Shown here piece by piece: positions 12,040 to 22,101 of a stretch of 64,000 nucleotides of DNA. Source of the DNA: Impatiens glandulifera (lineage: Eukaryota; Streptophyta; Magnoliopsida; Ericales; Balsaminaceae); NCBI RefSeq assembly GCF_907164915.1, contig NC_061862.1, forward strand, positions 122,291,533 to 122,355,532, in the 5' to 3' direction. The notes under the pieces are model-generated. The model saw nothing but the letters and a program-made list of their open reading frames with translations. It did no database searches and had not been told where the DNA came from. Position 1 is the first letter of the stretch. Each line of letters opens with the position of its first letter. The position numbers were made by a program, and so were the translations under genes.

Positions 12040-15000
12040 ATGGTGAAGAAAATCACTCTCGGTCACTATACTTTGCAGGTGGATTTTCCATCGGTGTATA
12101 CGTTTGATCAACCAGAGGTGGTGAAGATGTTCCAAACCCTATAATATTTTGGGTTAAGGAAGTATCTAGGCGGACCGTTCATCTTCTACGAAGACGAAGT
12201 TCGCGAGTTCTTCAAAACGGCAACTATGGTGGGTGAATCCATCGTAGCAACCGTCAACGGAACGGAGTTTTCTTTCGACGAAGTAGTTTATGCGGAGTTC
12301 TTTGAACTTCCAACAGAGGGTCATCTATTCGACTTGGTTCTCTCTTCAGAAATCATGGAGGAGATGAAGACAACCTTTTCTGAAGACGGTTCGAATATCC
12401 ATGTGAATGGATTCAAGAAGGTATTCAAACCGCATTTCATTCTTCTGAACGACGTGGTGGCGAAGGCGCTACAAGGAAAAGCTGGTTCCTTCAATCTCTA
12501 TAGCCAAGACCGTTCTGACTATATGTGTGCTATCTCAAAAGGGATCCAGGTAAACTGGGCTCATACCCTTTTCCAGAACTTGTGTTATTCTATCAGTCAG
12601 ACGAACAAAGAAAGTATAACATATGCGGCTCAACTGAGTCACTTGTTGAAGCATTTGGGGGTTCCTGTTGGTAAACCGGTGCAGATCAACTCTCCAAGAG
12701 TATTTACTGCTCTTACAGTGGCTAGCACGCTGATGAGGTTGAAGAATAACCTTGAATCTTGCATCTGGTGCTTCCAGTTACCAGACTAGTGGAAAACCTT
12801 CTACCCGATCAAAGCCCTCTGCTTCTGTTCTGTCAACAGGAGCAAAGAGAACCAAAATAGTGAACGAATCGGAGGCTAGTTCCTCCAGTCTGAAAAGTTC
12901 AAACAAGAAGGACTCTGAATTTGTTGATTCACGGTTGAAGCAAGGTCCAGGCGCACTTGCTGCAACTCCAATGTCATCATTATCCACTCCCTCAACCTTT
13001 TGAGGAAACCTTCGAGGTCTTGTGCCTCAAAGGAGAAGAAAACAAGAGCGCCCCACGCGTCTAAATCTGCGAAAGTAAAGTCTTCTAAATCTTTGGCCGC
13101 TGTGTCTAAATTTGATGTTCCCGTAGTGGAACAAGATGAATCTATATTTTCTCCTTTGAGAGAATCTGTTGAAGGGTCTGCTGTTGAGTCAGCCGGTCCA
13201 AATGATGAAACTGTTGACAGGATTGAGTCTCCTATTGTTCAAACTAATCTTGTAGCCGTCGGTGCTACAGAGTCATCGCAACCAGAACAAGGTGTTGTTC
13301 TTACCCTTGTGGCTGGTGAACCCATTATTCCAGTTCCTAAAGATTCATTGGTAGCTGGGAAAGTTTTTCGTATGGAGCTTCCTGCTGAGCTCTGTAAGAA
13401 ACCACAATCTGCGTTCGAACTGATGCGTTCCAGAAAAGGGACAGGTGGAATCGTGATTGGTGAACCAAGACCTGCTCCAAAACCTGTAGAGGTTGTTGGA
13501 AAAGGCAAAAAGATAGCAACTCAAGTTCCTGAAAAGGTATCGGAGGCAACAGGAATCGTTGACCTCATTTTAGATCAAGTTAAAGTTCTTACTACTGAGA
13601 AATTGGGAATTTATGAATCTTGGTCCATGGAGAGGCTGTCTTCCAAGTACAACGATTCTTTGTCAAACGCTGCCATAACTAAAGAATGGAAGAAGAGGGT
13701 GGCAAACGAGAAGAAAGTTTTGAAATGGGCAAGAACTTCAGAAGTTGGTGAGGCTCTTAAGAAAAGAGAACTGGTGGAAGCTTGCATATTTGGAAAAGCT
13801 CTTTTTCCAATTATCAAAGCCAGGAAAGCTAATTTTAATCCTGATGTGAAAGGAGCTGATGTTGAAATGAAGGTATTGAAGAAGTTAAACGATATCCTGG
13901 ATAGTTATGTCTCTGTTGTTTCTAGACACATTCATGGCGTTGATTGCTCTGGTGCAGAACCTCTCAATGAAGAAGAAGCTATGGATATTCCAGATGATGA
14001 TAATGATGCTGATGAGCTAGATGCTGCTCTCTTGATCGAATTCGGGAATCTTTCTGCCGAAGAGAGACGCATTCTAGATCAACCCTTTCAAGAAAATGTG
14101 ATTGTCCAAGAGCCTGAACAAGATCTTGAGACAAATGAAGAAGAAGTTATCATAGAAGATGTGACTGAGGAGGCTTTTAAAGCTCCTTTTGAAGAAAATG
14201 TGATTTTAACCCCTGTTGCGAGAACAAAGGATGTTCAAGAGAAATTGGCCGAGGATACTCAAGCAGAAACTGTCAGAACTGAGGGGGAACCCTCTAAAGA
14301 GAAAGTCAATGAAGAAGAAAGTTCCTCATCTGAGGAGGAACAGGATCAGCAAGCAACTTTTGTGAAGCCTCGTCTATTTCCCGACACCATTGTGGGAAAT
14401 TTTCACGAAAACCTCAATAATCCTATTCACTACTCTGGAAATCTGCTTGAGAGATTTCAGAGAGCTGAAGAAGAAATCTTAAAAGAAGAGCGAGAAGAAG
14501 CTGCTAAGAAAGCGAAAATGAATCAACCGGAGCAATCCTTATAGGTTCATACAAACTTTGAGCCTATTCAAAGCATGGCAGTGGAAACCGAAGAAATTTC
14601 GTCTCATGGAGAGTCATCTGCCGGAGGAAACAAAGTGCTAAGATCTATGAGGTCTATGCTTTCATCAATTCAGAAGACCATGTCTCAGGCCATGACCTTA
14701 AGGGAAGAAGAAAGAGAGAGTTTTAACAAGATTTTCACGGTTCTCACTGAGCTGGATAACACTTTGAAGAAGAACACATATGAGACTCATATCGCCAATG
14801 TAAACTTCTCAAAGTTTGAAAAACAACTTGTCAATCGTCAAACGGAATTCTTTGATATTGAAAGACAATTCAATGATGAACGCCACAAGGAAACCTTGGA
14901 AGAATTCAGTCTGGTGAAGAATCAGATGGTGGAAATTCGGGGATGTTTGAGCAGGAATGATAATGAACGTCAGGAATTTGCTGATTCCATTGCTAGGAAG

Positions 15001-15135
15001 TTTCAAGAAAAGGAGGATGCAAAGGCCAATGCTGAAGGTGCTCAACCCCGACCAGCTCAAGGAGAATCAGAAATGATGGTGTGTCAACTGGCACAAGATC
15101 CAGACGAGCTCCAAGCACTGATGACAATTTGTTAG
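12040..15135 (+). pseudogene. Broken second ORF, 'putative plant transposon protein'-like
   Basis: An ATG at 12040 opens a frame stopped by TAA at 12142, then continues in the same frame (12145-12789). The coding frame moves to +2 between about 12752 and 13001 and returns to the original frame for 13003-14544. A TAG at 14542 separates a final part (14575-15135). The N-terminal part (FPSVYTFDQPEVVKMFQTL, FELPTEGH, a GKAGSF stretch) resembles proteins annotated in asterids as plant transposon or retroelement ORFs of unknown role. The middle is Ser/Lys-rich with a DUF-like helical core; the end is acidic (EEESSSSEEEQ) and helical. The last codons and the stop are supplied by the inserted Gypsy LTR that starts at 15130, so the true C terminus is lost. 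No enzyme motif was found. Confidence 0.65.
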
Positions 15136-15615
15136 ACTTTAAATTATGACCGAGCCTTTCAAGTTCTTTAATTCAAGAAACGAGTTTTTGATGATCGGGG
15201 CCGATGGTGGAATTCAACACTCAAGCGCAGCGGATATAGAATGAGAGGAGAATTCGAGGTTAGGGAGAGAAAAGCCGAAGGGGAGGAGAGAAATACCACT
15301 AGATTACACCTAGCGGTCCAAGAAGGGGGAGGAGGGCCGAGAGATAACTTATAGCACCAAGTTCCAAAATATTCAATTCATAGCCCCAAAAAATGGGGTG
15401 GGCATCACCATTTAAAGAGGCTGGTTTGCCCAAGAGTATTCGGTTACAACAAACTTTCAAAATAACAGAATTCAGTTCAAGAGAAATAAGAGAGAAAGTA
15501 AACAAAATATAATTATTCCATAAAAAACATAAACTGGCCCATATGGACACTTGGGCCGAGAGACGGGTGCATAAAATATTTTAGGACCGAGGTTTTTGAT
15601 GAGCAGTTCGTAACA
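15130..15615 (-). repeat. 3' LTR of the nested Gypsy-type element (complete)
   Basis: On the plus strand it runs TGTTAGAC...CGTAACA, with 5-bp terminal inverted repeat TGTTA/TAACA, 486 bp. It is bordered inside by the polypurine tract. Its first about 300 bp match 17730-18040 almost base for base, indicating a fairly young insertion. Confidence 0.85.
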
Positions 15616-15628
15616 TAATCTCCCCCTT
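15616..15628 (-). other. Polypurine tract of the Gypsy-type element
   Basis: The minus strand reads AAGGGGGAGATTA immediately before the LTR start TGTTACG. This is the expected plus-strand priming site. Confidence 0.8.
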
Positions 15629-15986
15629 CGAGGTTCGTCGCCCTCGATGAAAAGAACATGGACTGGTCAGCCTCTAATACACATCTTCAACTTCAAAACT
15701 ATTGCTTCGGTCGGGCTTCGGCACATTCAGCAAGGGTCGCAGCATAAGACTGTATTTTCTCAAAAAACTTTCGGCAGAATCGCTTCAGTAGTGGAACTGG
15801 TCGGGTCCTTGCGGTCTTTTGCGATGCTGGGTCGCTTGCCACTCCGCCCATGTGAGGAATTTCTGTGCACCTAAGGTCGAGTTTTTCAGTATTTAGAGCT
15901 GGCCTTGGTTGCTGCAATGTCCCCAGCGCCTGGTGCAAAAATAATTTCTTCCAACTTTGATTAAACTCCATACTTGTCTCAAAAAT
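15629..15986 (-). other. Gypsy element 3' internal remnant without recognised domain
   Basis: Between the Gag-protease stop and the polypurine tract there are about 360 bp. A 90-codon minus-strand ORF (15699-15971) is present but shows no reverse transcriptase, integrase or chromodomain motif. It probably marks the join left where pol was lost, or non-coding filler of a TR-GAG element. Confidence 0.5.
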
Positions 15987-17699
15987 CTAGGCCAAGTCTT
16001 TTTCCCGAACCAGCATAATAGCAGCATCGAAGGAGCCATAGCTTCTAATTAGATCGTTAGGAATATCTTCCAAGGTCAATGCCGCGAGTGAAACAGTTTG
16101 GCCTTCGGGCTTACTCTTTATTTGTATTTTGGCAGCAACATTATATTCATCTAAGGTCTTTTCCAGCTGGTTTCCATGCATCAGACTGGCCTGCAACCGA
16201 GGAATCCCCTTTAGGACCGTGGTTCTGTCTTGCTTCTCATAGGATAGGGTCAACTTTTCAAAGTCCCAAGAAGACGGGCCTAGAGTAATCAGCCATTCAA
16301 TTCCCAGCACAATATCATATCCGTCCATGGAAATTACCTTCATTTCTATTTGGTATTCATTGCCTTCCATCGACCACTTCAAGTCCTTGCAAACACTAGA
16401 ACATAACACATTAGACCCATCGACCACTTTAACCGATTGCACCCTGGTTGCTATGCTTTTGTGGTCTATTTTCTCCAAAATCCTGCTATTGATAAAATTG
16501 TGGGTGCTGCCTGTATCAATCAGGATCACCACCGGCAGGTTCCCAACTTTGCCAAGAATCTGGAGCATTTGGAAAGCTTTAGACTCGGTCAAGGCATGTA
16601 AGGATATGGCTGGTTCATCCCTTGAGCCGAGCAATGAAGGTAGATCATCCAAAACAGGTTCTTGGTCAGGTTCTTTATCTTCTTGATTGGCCGAGACCAT
16701 GAATAACTTTGATTTACACCTATGGTTTGGTTGCCATTTTTCATTGCAAGAGTAGCATAGGCCCTTCTTTCTCTTTTCATCCATTGATGCTGGGTCTAAT
16801 TGCTTAACATGGCCCTGGTTTGCATTTGAAAATGACCCATATGATGAATTCTTGAAGTCAGTATTGGTGCTCGGCCCGGCTGTGTTGATATTGGATGGCC
16901 TGGGCAGCAAGGATGCTTCAGCGCTGTACAAGTTACCACTGCTCATTAAGGACCGATATGTTGCTTCTTGGACTTTAGCCATGGCCATGGCTTCATTTAA
17001 AGAATCTGGGAATCGCAGCCTGATGCAGTTTGCAATTTCCTCCCTTAGACCGGACAAATAACAATCTATGACGTACTCCCTTGGCATGCTGTAGAGTTTT
17101 TGAGAGATCGACATGTATCGTAGATTATATTTTTGAACCAACCCAACCTGTTTTAAATTCATCAGCTGTCTCATTGGTGTGTCATGTATAGAGGGCCCGA
17201 ATTGAGTCATAAGGTCTCTTTTGAACACGTCCCAAGATAAGGCTTCCATATGATTTCGGTTTTGAAGATATGACCCGTACCACATTCTTGCTTCTCCAGA
17301 AAAATGAATGGGGGCGATTTCTAATTTAGTGGCATCCTTAGTTTTGTCCACTCTAAAAAATTGCTCGGCAGAAATTAGCCAGCCCTCAACATCCGACCCA
17401 TCAAACTGAGGAAAATCGACCTTGGTTAGCCGAGTAGGAGGAGCATAGTGTTGGTCGCGATTCTGGCCAGGGTGCGGGGGCCTAAATGGGAAGTAACTGT
17501 GGCAAGAATTATCTTCATAGGGTCTGTGGCGGGGTTCTTGCACATTTCCAGATGCCCCGCTCTCAAAGGCTGCCATTCTTTCTTCAGCCGCATCAAATCT
17601 TCGGTCTATGGCAGCTTGCATCGCAGCTGTTTGTTGGGACAGGTTTTCAATGAGGGCCTTGAGCGCATCCATTTCTGATTGCTGGCGAGTTTCTACCAT
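15987..17699 (-). CDS. Gypsy-type Gag-protease polyprotein
   Basis: A 570-codon ORF. Residues 1-45 form a helical coiled coil (ETRQQSEMDALKALIENL...). A Retrotrans_gag domain follows (about 95-230; FPQFDGSDVEGWLISAEQFF, ...GEARMWYGSYL). A zinc knuckle near 315-330 (CYSCNEKWQPNHRC) has the spacing seen in this Gypsy branch, but Gln-Pro-Asn-His replaces the common Gly-Pro-Gly-His. A pepsin-like retroviral protease follows at about 385-480, with the catalytic DTGSTHNFI motif and the flap-distal VLGIEWL motif. The ATG lies just downstream of the primer site, so the start is secure. The ORF ends soon after protease with no reverse transcriptase. Catalytic Asp is present, so the protease may be active. 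Confidence 0.88.
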   Translation of the reverse strand: MVETRQQSEMDALKALIENLSQQTAAMQAAIDRRFDAAEERMAAFESGASGNVQEPRHRPYEDNSCHSYFPFRPPHPGQNRDQHYAPPTRLTKVDFPQFDGSDVEGWLISAEQFFRVDKTKDATKLEIAPIHFSGEARMWYGSYLQNRNHMEALSWDVFKRDLMTQFGPSIHDTPMRQLMNLKQVGLVQKYNLRYMSISQKLYSMPREYVIDCYLSGLREEIANCIRLRFPDSLNEAMAMAKVQEATYRSLMSSGNLYSAEASLLPRPSNINTAGPSTNTDFKNSSYGSFSNANQGHVKQLDPASMDEKRKKGLCYSCNEKWQPNHRCKSKLFMVSANQEDKEPDQEPVLDDLPSLLGSRDEPAISLHALTESKAFQMLQILGKVGNLPVVILIDTGSTHNFINSRILEKIDHKSIATRVQSVKVVDGSNVLCSSVCKDLKWSMEGNEYQIEMKVISMDGYDIVLGIEWLITLGPSSWDFEKLTLSYEKQDRTTVLKGIPRLQASLMHGNQLEKTLDEYNVAAKIQIKSKPEGQTVSLAALTLEDIPNDLIRSYGSFDAAIMLVREKDLA

Positions 17700-17710
17700 G
17701 TTGAGAATCG

Positions 17711-17727
17711 GCCAACTCTGATACCAA
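17711..17727 (-). other. Primer-binding site of the Gypsy-type element
   Basis: The minus strand reads TTGGTATCAGAGTTGGC, two bases after the LTR end ...CTAACA. It matches the initiator-tRNA-Met site. Confidence 0.8.
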
Positions 17728-17729
17728 GA

Positions 17730-18045
17730 TGTTAGACTTTAAATTATGACCGAGCCTTTCAAGTTCTTTAATTCAAGAAACGGGTTCTTGATGATCGGGG
17801 CCGATGGTGGAATTCAACACTCAAGCGCAGCGGATTTAGAATGAGAGGAGAATTCGAGGTTAGGGAGAGAAGAGCCGAAGGGGAGGAGAGAAATACCACT
17901 AGATTATACCTAGCGGTCCAAGAAGGGGGAGGAGGGCCGAGAGATAACTTAGAGCACCAAGTTCCAAAATATTCAATTCATAGCCCCAAAAAGTGGGGTG
18001 GGCATCACCATTTAATGAGGCTGGTTTACCCAAGAGTATTCGGTT
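17730..18045 (-). repeat. Truncated 5' LTR of the Gypsy-type element
   Basis: Matches the 3' LTR from TGTTAGAC up to AAGAGTATTCGGTT, then leaves homology; about 170 bp are missing. At the junction GGTTTACCCA occurs twice (about 18033 and 18042), a pattern of templated filler at an end-joining deletion. Confidence 0.8.
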
Positions 18046-20116
18046 TACCCAATGTTTCGGTATTTTCTCAAACTGGTCGGTTTTTCAGGGTTTCGGTATT
18101 TTCTCAAACTGGTCAGTTTTTTAGGGTTTCGTTATTTTCTCAAACAGATTTCGGTATTTGCTCAGTCGGATGTGTGCAACTTTAATATTTGCGCTTGGTG
18201 AGATTCAAACTGTTGGGTCAAATTATTTTAACTAAGTGTTGAAATAATTTAACCACTGAGATTTTGATGATGAAATAACTTATGAGTTTTGATACAGGTG
18301 TATTGAAACAATATGTTATAAGACTTGGATCTAATGAGGGTCATTAAACCGATTTTGGCTTTCGTTGCATAAGATTAGACTTATAGTCTATCTCATCGGA
18401 GTTAGACATGTAGTCTAATAGACGTGTAATTAGACGGATGGTCTAATAGATACACGGAATTAGAGGTAAGTCTAATGCATAAAATTAGACGTAAGTCTAA
18501 TGCATAGAATTAGACGTACAGTCTAACTCATCGGAGTTAGACGTGTAGTCTAATGAATGCACGGAATTAGATGTACAGTCTAACTCATCGGAGTTAGACG
18601 TGTAGTCTAATGAATGTAAAGAATTAGACGTAAGTCTAATGAATACGCGGAATTAGACATAAGTCTAATATGTTTGTAATTAGACGGATAGTCTAATTGA
18701 TATTCGGAATTAGACGTACAGTCTAACTCATCGGAGTTAGACGTGTAGTCTAATATATTTGCAATTAGACGGGTAGTCTAATTTATGCGGAATTAGACGT
18801 GCAGTCTAACTCATCGGAGTTAGACGTGTAGTCTAATAGAATGTGAAAGTTAGACGTGCGTCTAACTCCTTCAGACAAGTCTGAGGTAGAACCGGAATTA
18901 GACGTGCAGTCTAACTCAGTAGAGTTAGACGTGCAGTCTAATGGTTATTGGATAATTAGACGCGTAGTCTAATTAGTGAAAGTTAGACGTGCGTCTAACT
19001 CCTTCAGACGAGTCTGAGGTAGAACCGGAATTAGACGTGCAGTCTAACTCAGTGGAGTTAGACGTGCAGTCTAATGTTTATTGGATAATTAGACGCGTAG
19101 TCTAATTAGTGAAAGTTAGACGTGCGTCTAACTCCTTCAGATAAGTCTGAGGTAGAATCAGAATTAGACGTACAGTCTAACTTAGTGGAGTTAGACGTGC
19201 AGTCTAATGGTTATTGTAATTAGACGCGAGTCTAATTCTATTAGACTAGGCGGTCTAATAGACGTTTTTCTATTAGAAGGAGATGACTTATTTCATTAGA
19301 CTGATTTTCACAATCCGTCTAACTGAAACACGTCTAATGCTCAGATTAAGTAGTACGCTTGAATCTAGCATTTCACCTACCCACGTGCTATAGTTGTACC
19401 CTACTTCTGCTCCACTTTCTAGTGAAGATTAGTACAACAGCTATATGCATCCAATCAAGGAATGCCACGTAAGAGAATTTCTTCACATTACCTATTTTGT
19501 AGGTACATCCCTGATGGAATATTCGGCGCACTACCAGTTATGTACGGCCACGATCCTTGTGCTCAGAACCTGCTGTGTACAATGGAGGCTTTCCAATGGA
19601 AGAGTGCCACGTATCATTCTTGAAGATTCGACCGTTAGCTCCTGCTCAGTATTTAACAAATCTCAAGGACAACAGACAATCTGCCTCACGAAGTATCTTA
19701 ACGAACAAGCAATCTGATTTTGCAGAGAGAGAATACTCAATCATCTTGCTTACTGAACTCATACTGTGAAGCTTCTTTCTAATTGTACTGTGTGTGAATC
19801 GAGAGAGAGAGCTAGAATCAAAACACCTTTAGCTGAGTGATATTCTTCATCTTATAATTGAACAGTGGTTGGAAGAAGGGGTGACGTAGGAGAGTTTCTC
19901 CGAACCTTCATAAACAAACTGTTGTGTTCTTCATTTCTGTCATCTTTTCATATTTCATCTTGTGCTTCAAACCTTGAATCCGTTTCAAGTGTTTACACAA
20001 GTTTGCGTAGAATAGAAAGCGAATTAAATCCCTAACAGGATTTCTTTCAAACCGTTTTTCATAAGCCTTCATCCTTAGCCAGACCCCCGTCTCTATCGAT
20101 AAAGTCGATCCTATCA
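18046..20116 (+). repeat. 3' LTR of the composite Copia-type element (5' end deleted)
   Basis: Aligns with 7079-9220 throughout, including the array and leader zones, and ends CTATCA. About 65 bp corresponding to 7014-7078 are missing at the junction with the Gypsy LTR. Small indels against the 5' LTR include a loss near 19865, a loss near 19970, and an 18-bp extra stretch near 19738. ORFs reported inside it are shadows of LTR sequence. Confidence 0.82.
18372..19339. repeat. Palindromic TTAGAC/GTCTAA minisatellite in the 3' LTR
   Basis: The same array as 7397-8361, with the same unit order and scattered substitutions. The array was therefore present before insertion and copied by reverse transcription, and did not expand in place. 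Confidence 0.9.
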
Positions 20117-20172
20117 CAAACTCTGGTCACCCGCGTGATAGGCGAGAATACTTACCACTATACTACAGCGAT
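20117..20172 (-). pseudogene. Truncated tRNA-Asp relic at the retrotransposon edge
   Basis: Read on the minus strand from 20172, the sequence follows plant tRNA-Asp from the acceptor 5' strand through the D arm (GTAGTATAGTGGTAAGTAT), the anticodon arm and variable loop (CGCGGGTGACC), into the T arm. It stops abruptly in the T loop where the LTR begins. The anticodon position reads ATC instead of GTC, and the T stem is altered (AGAG). It is a non-functional relic. The missing last 16-17 nt were not found beside the other LTR. Confidence 0.75.
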
Positions 20173-22019
20173 ATGTTGTTATCTTTAAATATATTAATAT
20201 ACTTGATATGACTTAGCAGTTTTATATATATATATATATATATATATTTAACTTATATAATTGAACTTAGTTTTATCTATTCATTATTAAAACTTTTTCA
20301 TAAATTATATTCTAACATAGTCCTTCCTTCACCATCCATGAAGATGAATGTGTTGTCGTCTCTCACTCACTAGGCACACATACAACTTCATCCATCAATA
20401 AAACATTCAAGAAAAAGAAAGAAACTTTCACCGAGAAGGGAAAGTTTCCACACACAAAATCGAAAACACTTCAACAAATTATGGATTCAAGGTTTGATAA
20501 GTTTAGAAGCAAATTTGAGTGCATTTGTGATCAAATGACATCACATTATGTTGTTATTACAAATGTTTTTGATTGTGTATTCTAATAAATCTGAATCCCT
20601 AAATGCTGAAAAGATGCATGATGTTATGTTTAATTAATTAACATTAGCAAAAGTAGTTGAGATTTGCTAAAAATAAACTTGCGAAAGTATAAGTTCTTTT
20701 CGCGTTGCCATGTCATTTGAGACGGTCCTTTATCCTTGAGTTTGTTCATCCATCTTTCGATTTGTGAGTTATGTATGGAATTTATGGTTATGTTAGATTT
20801 TTGTTTGCTGAATTTTGTGTATAATTCTAACATTTTTTTTATATAACATAACCACCTAGATTTGCTGAAGAAACACCTAGTGTTGTGATAGTGTATTTAG
20901 CCTATATAGGTAAAACGGATGTTATTGACCTAGATGGACATTTTTTTAATTATTTTGTTATAATGTCATTATTTGTATCAATAAAGATGAAAACTGCAGT
21001 AAGTATATTTTGATCCATCATTAGTGTATAATAATAATTTGGAGCTTATATCTTATTTTGTTTATTTTATATTTTATGGCGAATTGTGAAATTAGGGTAC
21101 TTGATCAAGAGATAATTGAAATTTTGAATCTCTTTATTTAAACTTCACACTTTAGGCTCCTTATTGTTAAAATCATATAAAATGAGGTTTTACTTTGACG
21201 ATTTTAATGTTGTTAACTTATTTAACTAGATGACATTTATAAATAAATAAAATATTTATATCACTAATTTAATTATAAATTTTTACCGATTTTGATTTTT
21301 TTATTTGTTTATTTATAAATGTTAGGTAGATAATATTTGTGTTTGAAATCGTTATGACAAAACCTCATTTTGTATAAATTTAACAATAAAAAGTCTCAAA
21401 TTGTCAGTTTTAAATAAAGATGTCCGCAATCTCAATTAGCCCAATAACGAGTCTCAATTCGACAATTCGACTATTATTTTATTAAATTATGACACCCATA
21501 AATATTTTTTAAAATTTTTAAAAACTATAATAACAAGATTTTTATATTTTTAATTAAATAAAATATATAATAAAAAGACGTGATATATTAATATTATTTT
21601 TTTTAGACCATCTTCAACACATAAATCCATTTTTAAACCTAAAATACAGTAAATATCACATCAAATAGTAATTCATCTTTAACTCAAAAACTCATTTCAT
21701 ATTCTTTCTTTACCCTAACTTCTTAATCTTATTAATATTATTTAATTATTTATCAACTTTACATGTTTAATCCTAATCATTTCTTATTCATTTAATAAAA
21801 TTAATTATACATCAATAATTCATACCTAATAAAATAATTTAATAATATTTTTTAAATAAATCAACATATTTTATTAAAACAAACATTATTAATATAAAAA
21901 AACACCTACTACACATAACATTTTAATAATGTTATTTAATCACCATGTCAAAAGTTAAAAAAAAAAATACTATTTTACTTGTCAAAAATTAATAATATTA
22001 ATAATTATAGCATCAAAAG

Positions 22020-22101
<82 letters not shown>

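Larger units (their letters stand above)
15130..18045 (-). mobile_element. Gypsy-type gag-protease element nested in the Copia-type element
   Basis: A minus-strand element. Its complete 3' LTR is at 15130-15615, then polypurine tract, one Gag-protease ORF, primer site, and a 5' LTR truncated at about 18045. Reverse transcriptase, RNase H and integrase are absent. It therefore resembles the TR-GAG class of non-autonomous plant retrotransposons, or an internally deleted Gypsy element. Its U3 end and the neighbouring start of the Copia 3' LTR have been deleted together at 18046. Confidence 0.82.
7014..20116 (+). mobile_element. Composite non-autonomous Copia-type LTR retrotransposon
   Basis: A direct repeat of about 2.1 kb (7079-9220 and 18046-20116) brackets an initiator-tRNA-Met primer site, a 598-codon gag ORF and a second coding region. 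The LTR ends read TGATA...TATCA, a 5-bp inverted repeat. No protease, integrase, reverse transcriptase or RNase H motif was found between the LTRs, so movement would need enzymes supplied in trans. A minus-strand Gypsy-type element (15130-18045) sits between the second ORF and the 3' LTR. The flanking 5-mers (CAACA at 7009, CAAAC at 20117) are not an exact target duplication. The polypurine tract is missing at the deleted 3' junction. Overall structure is well supported; the exact 5' edge is inferred from the terminal inverted repeat. Confidence 0.8.

Noticed and set aside
22025..22097. Long (TA)n tract as a possible cruciform or regulatory site
   Set aside because: Simple microsatellites of the same kind occur many times in the window without association to genes.
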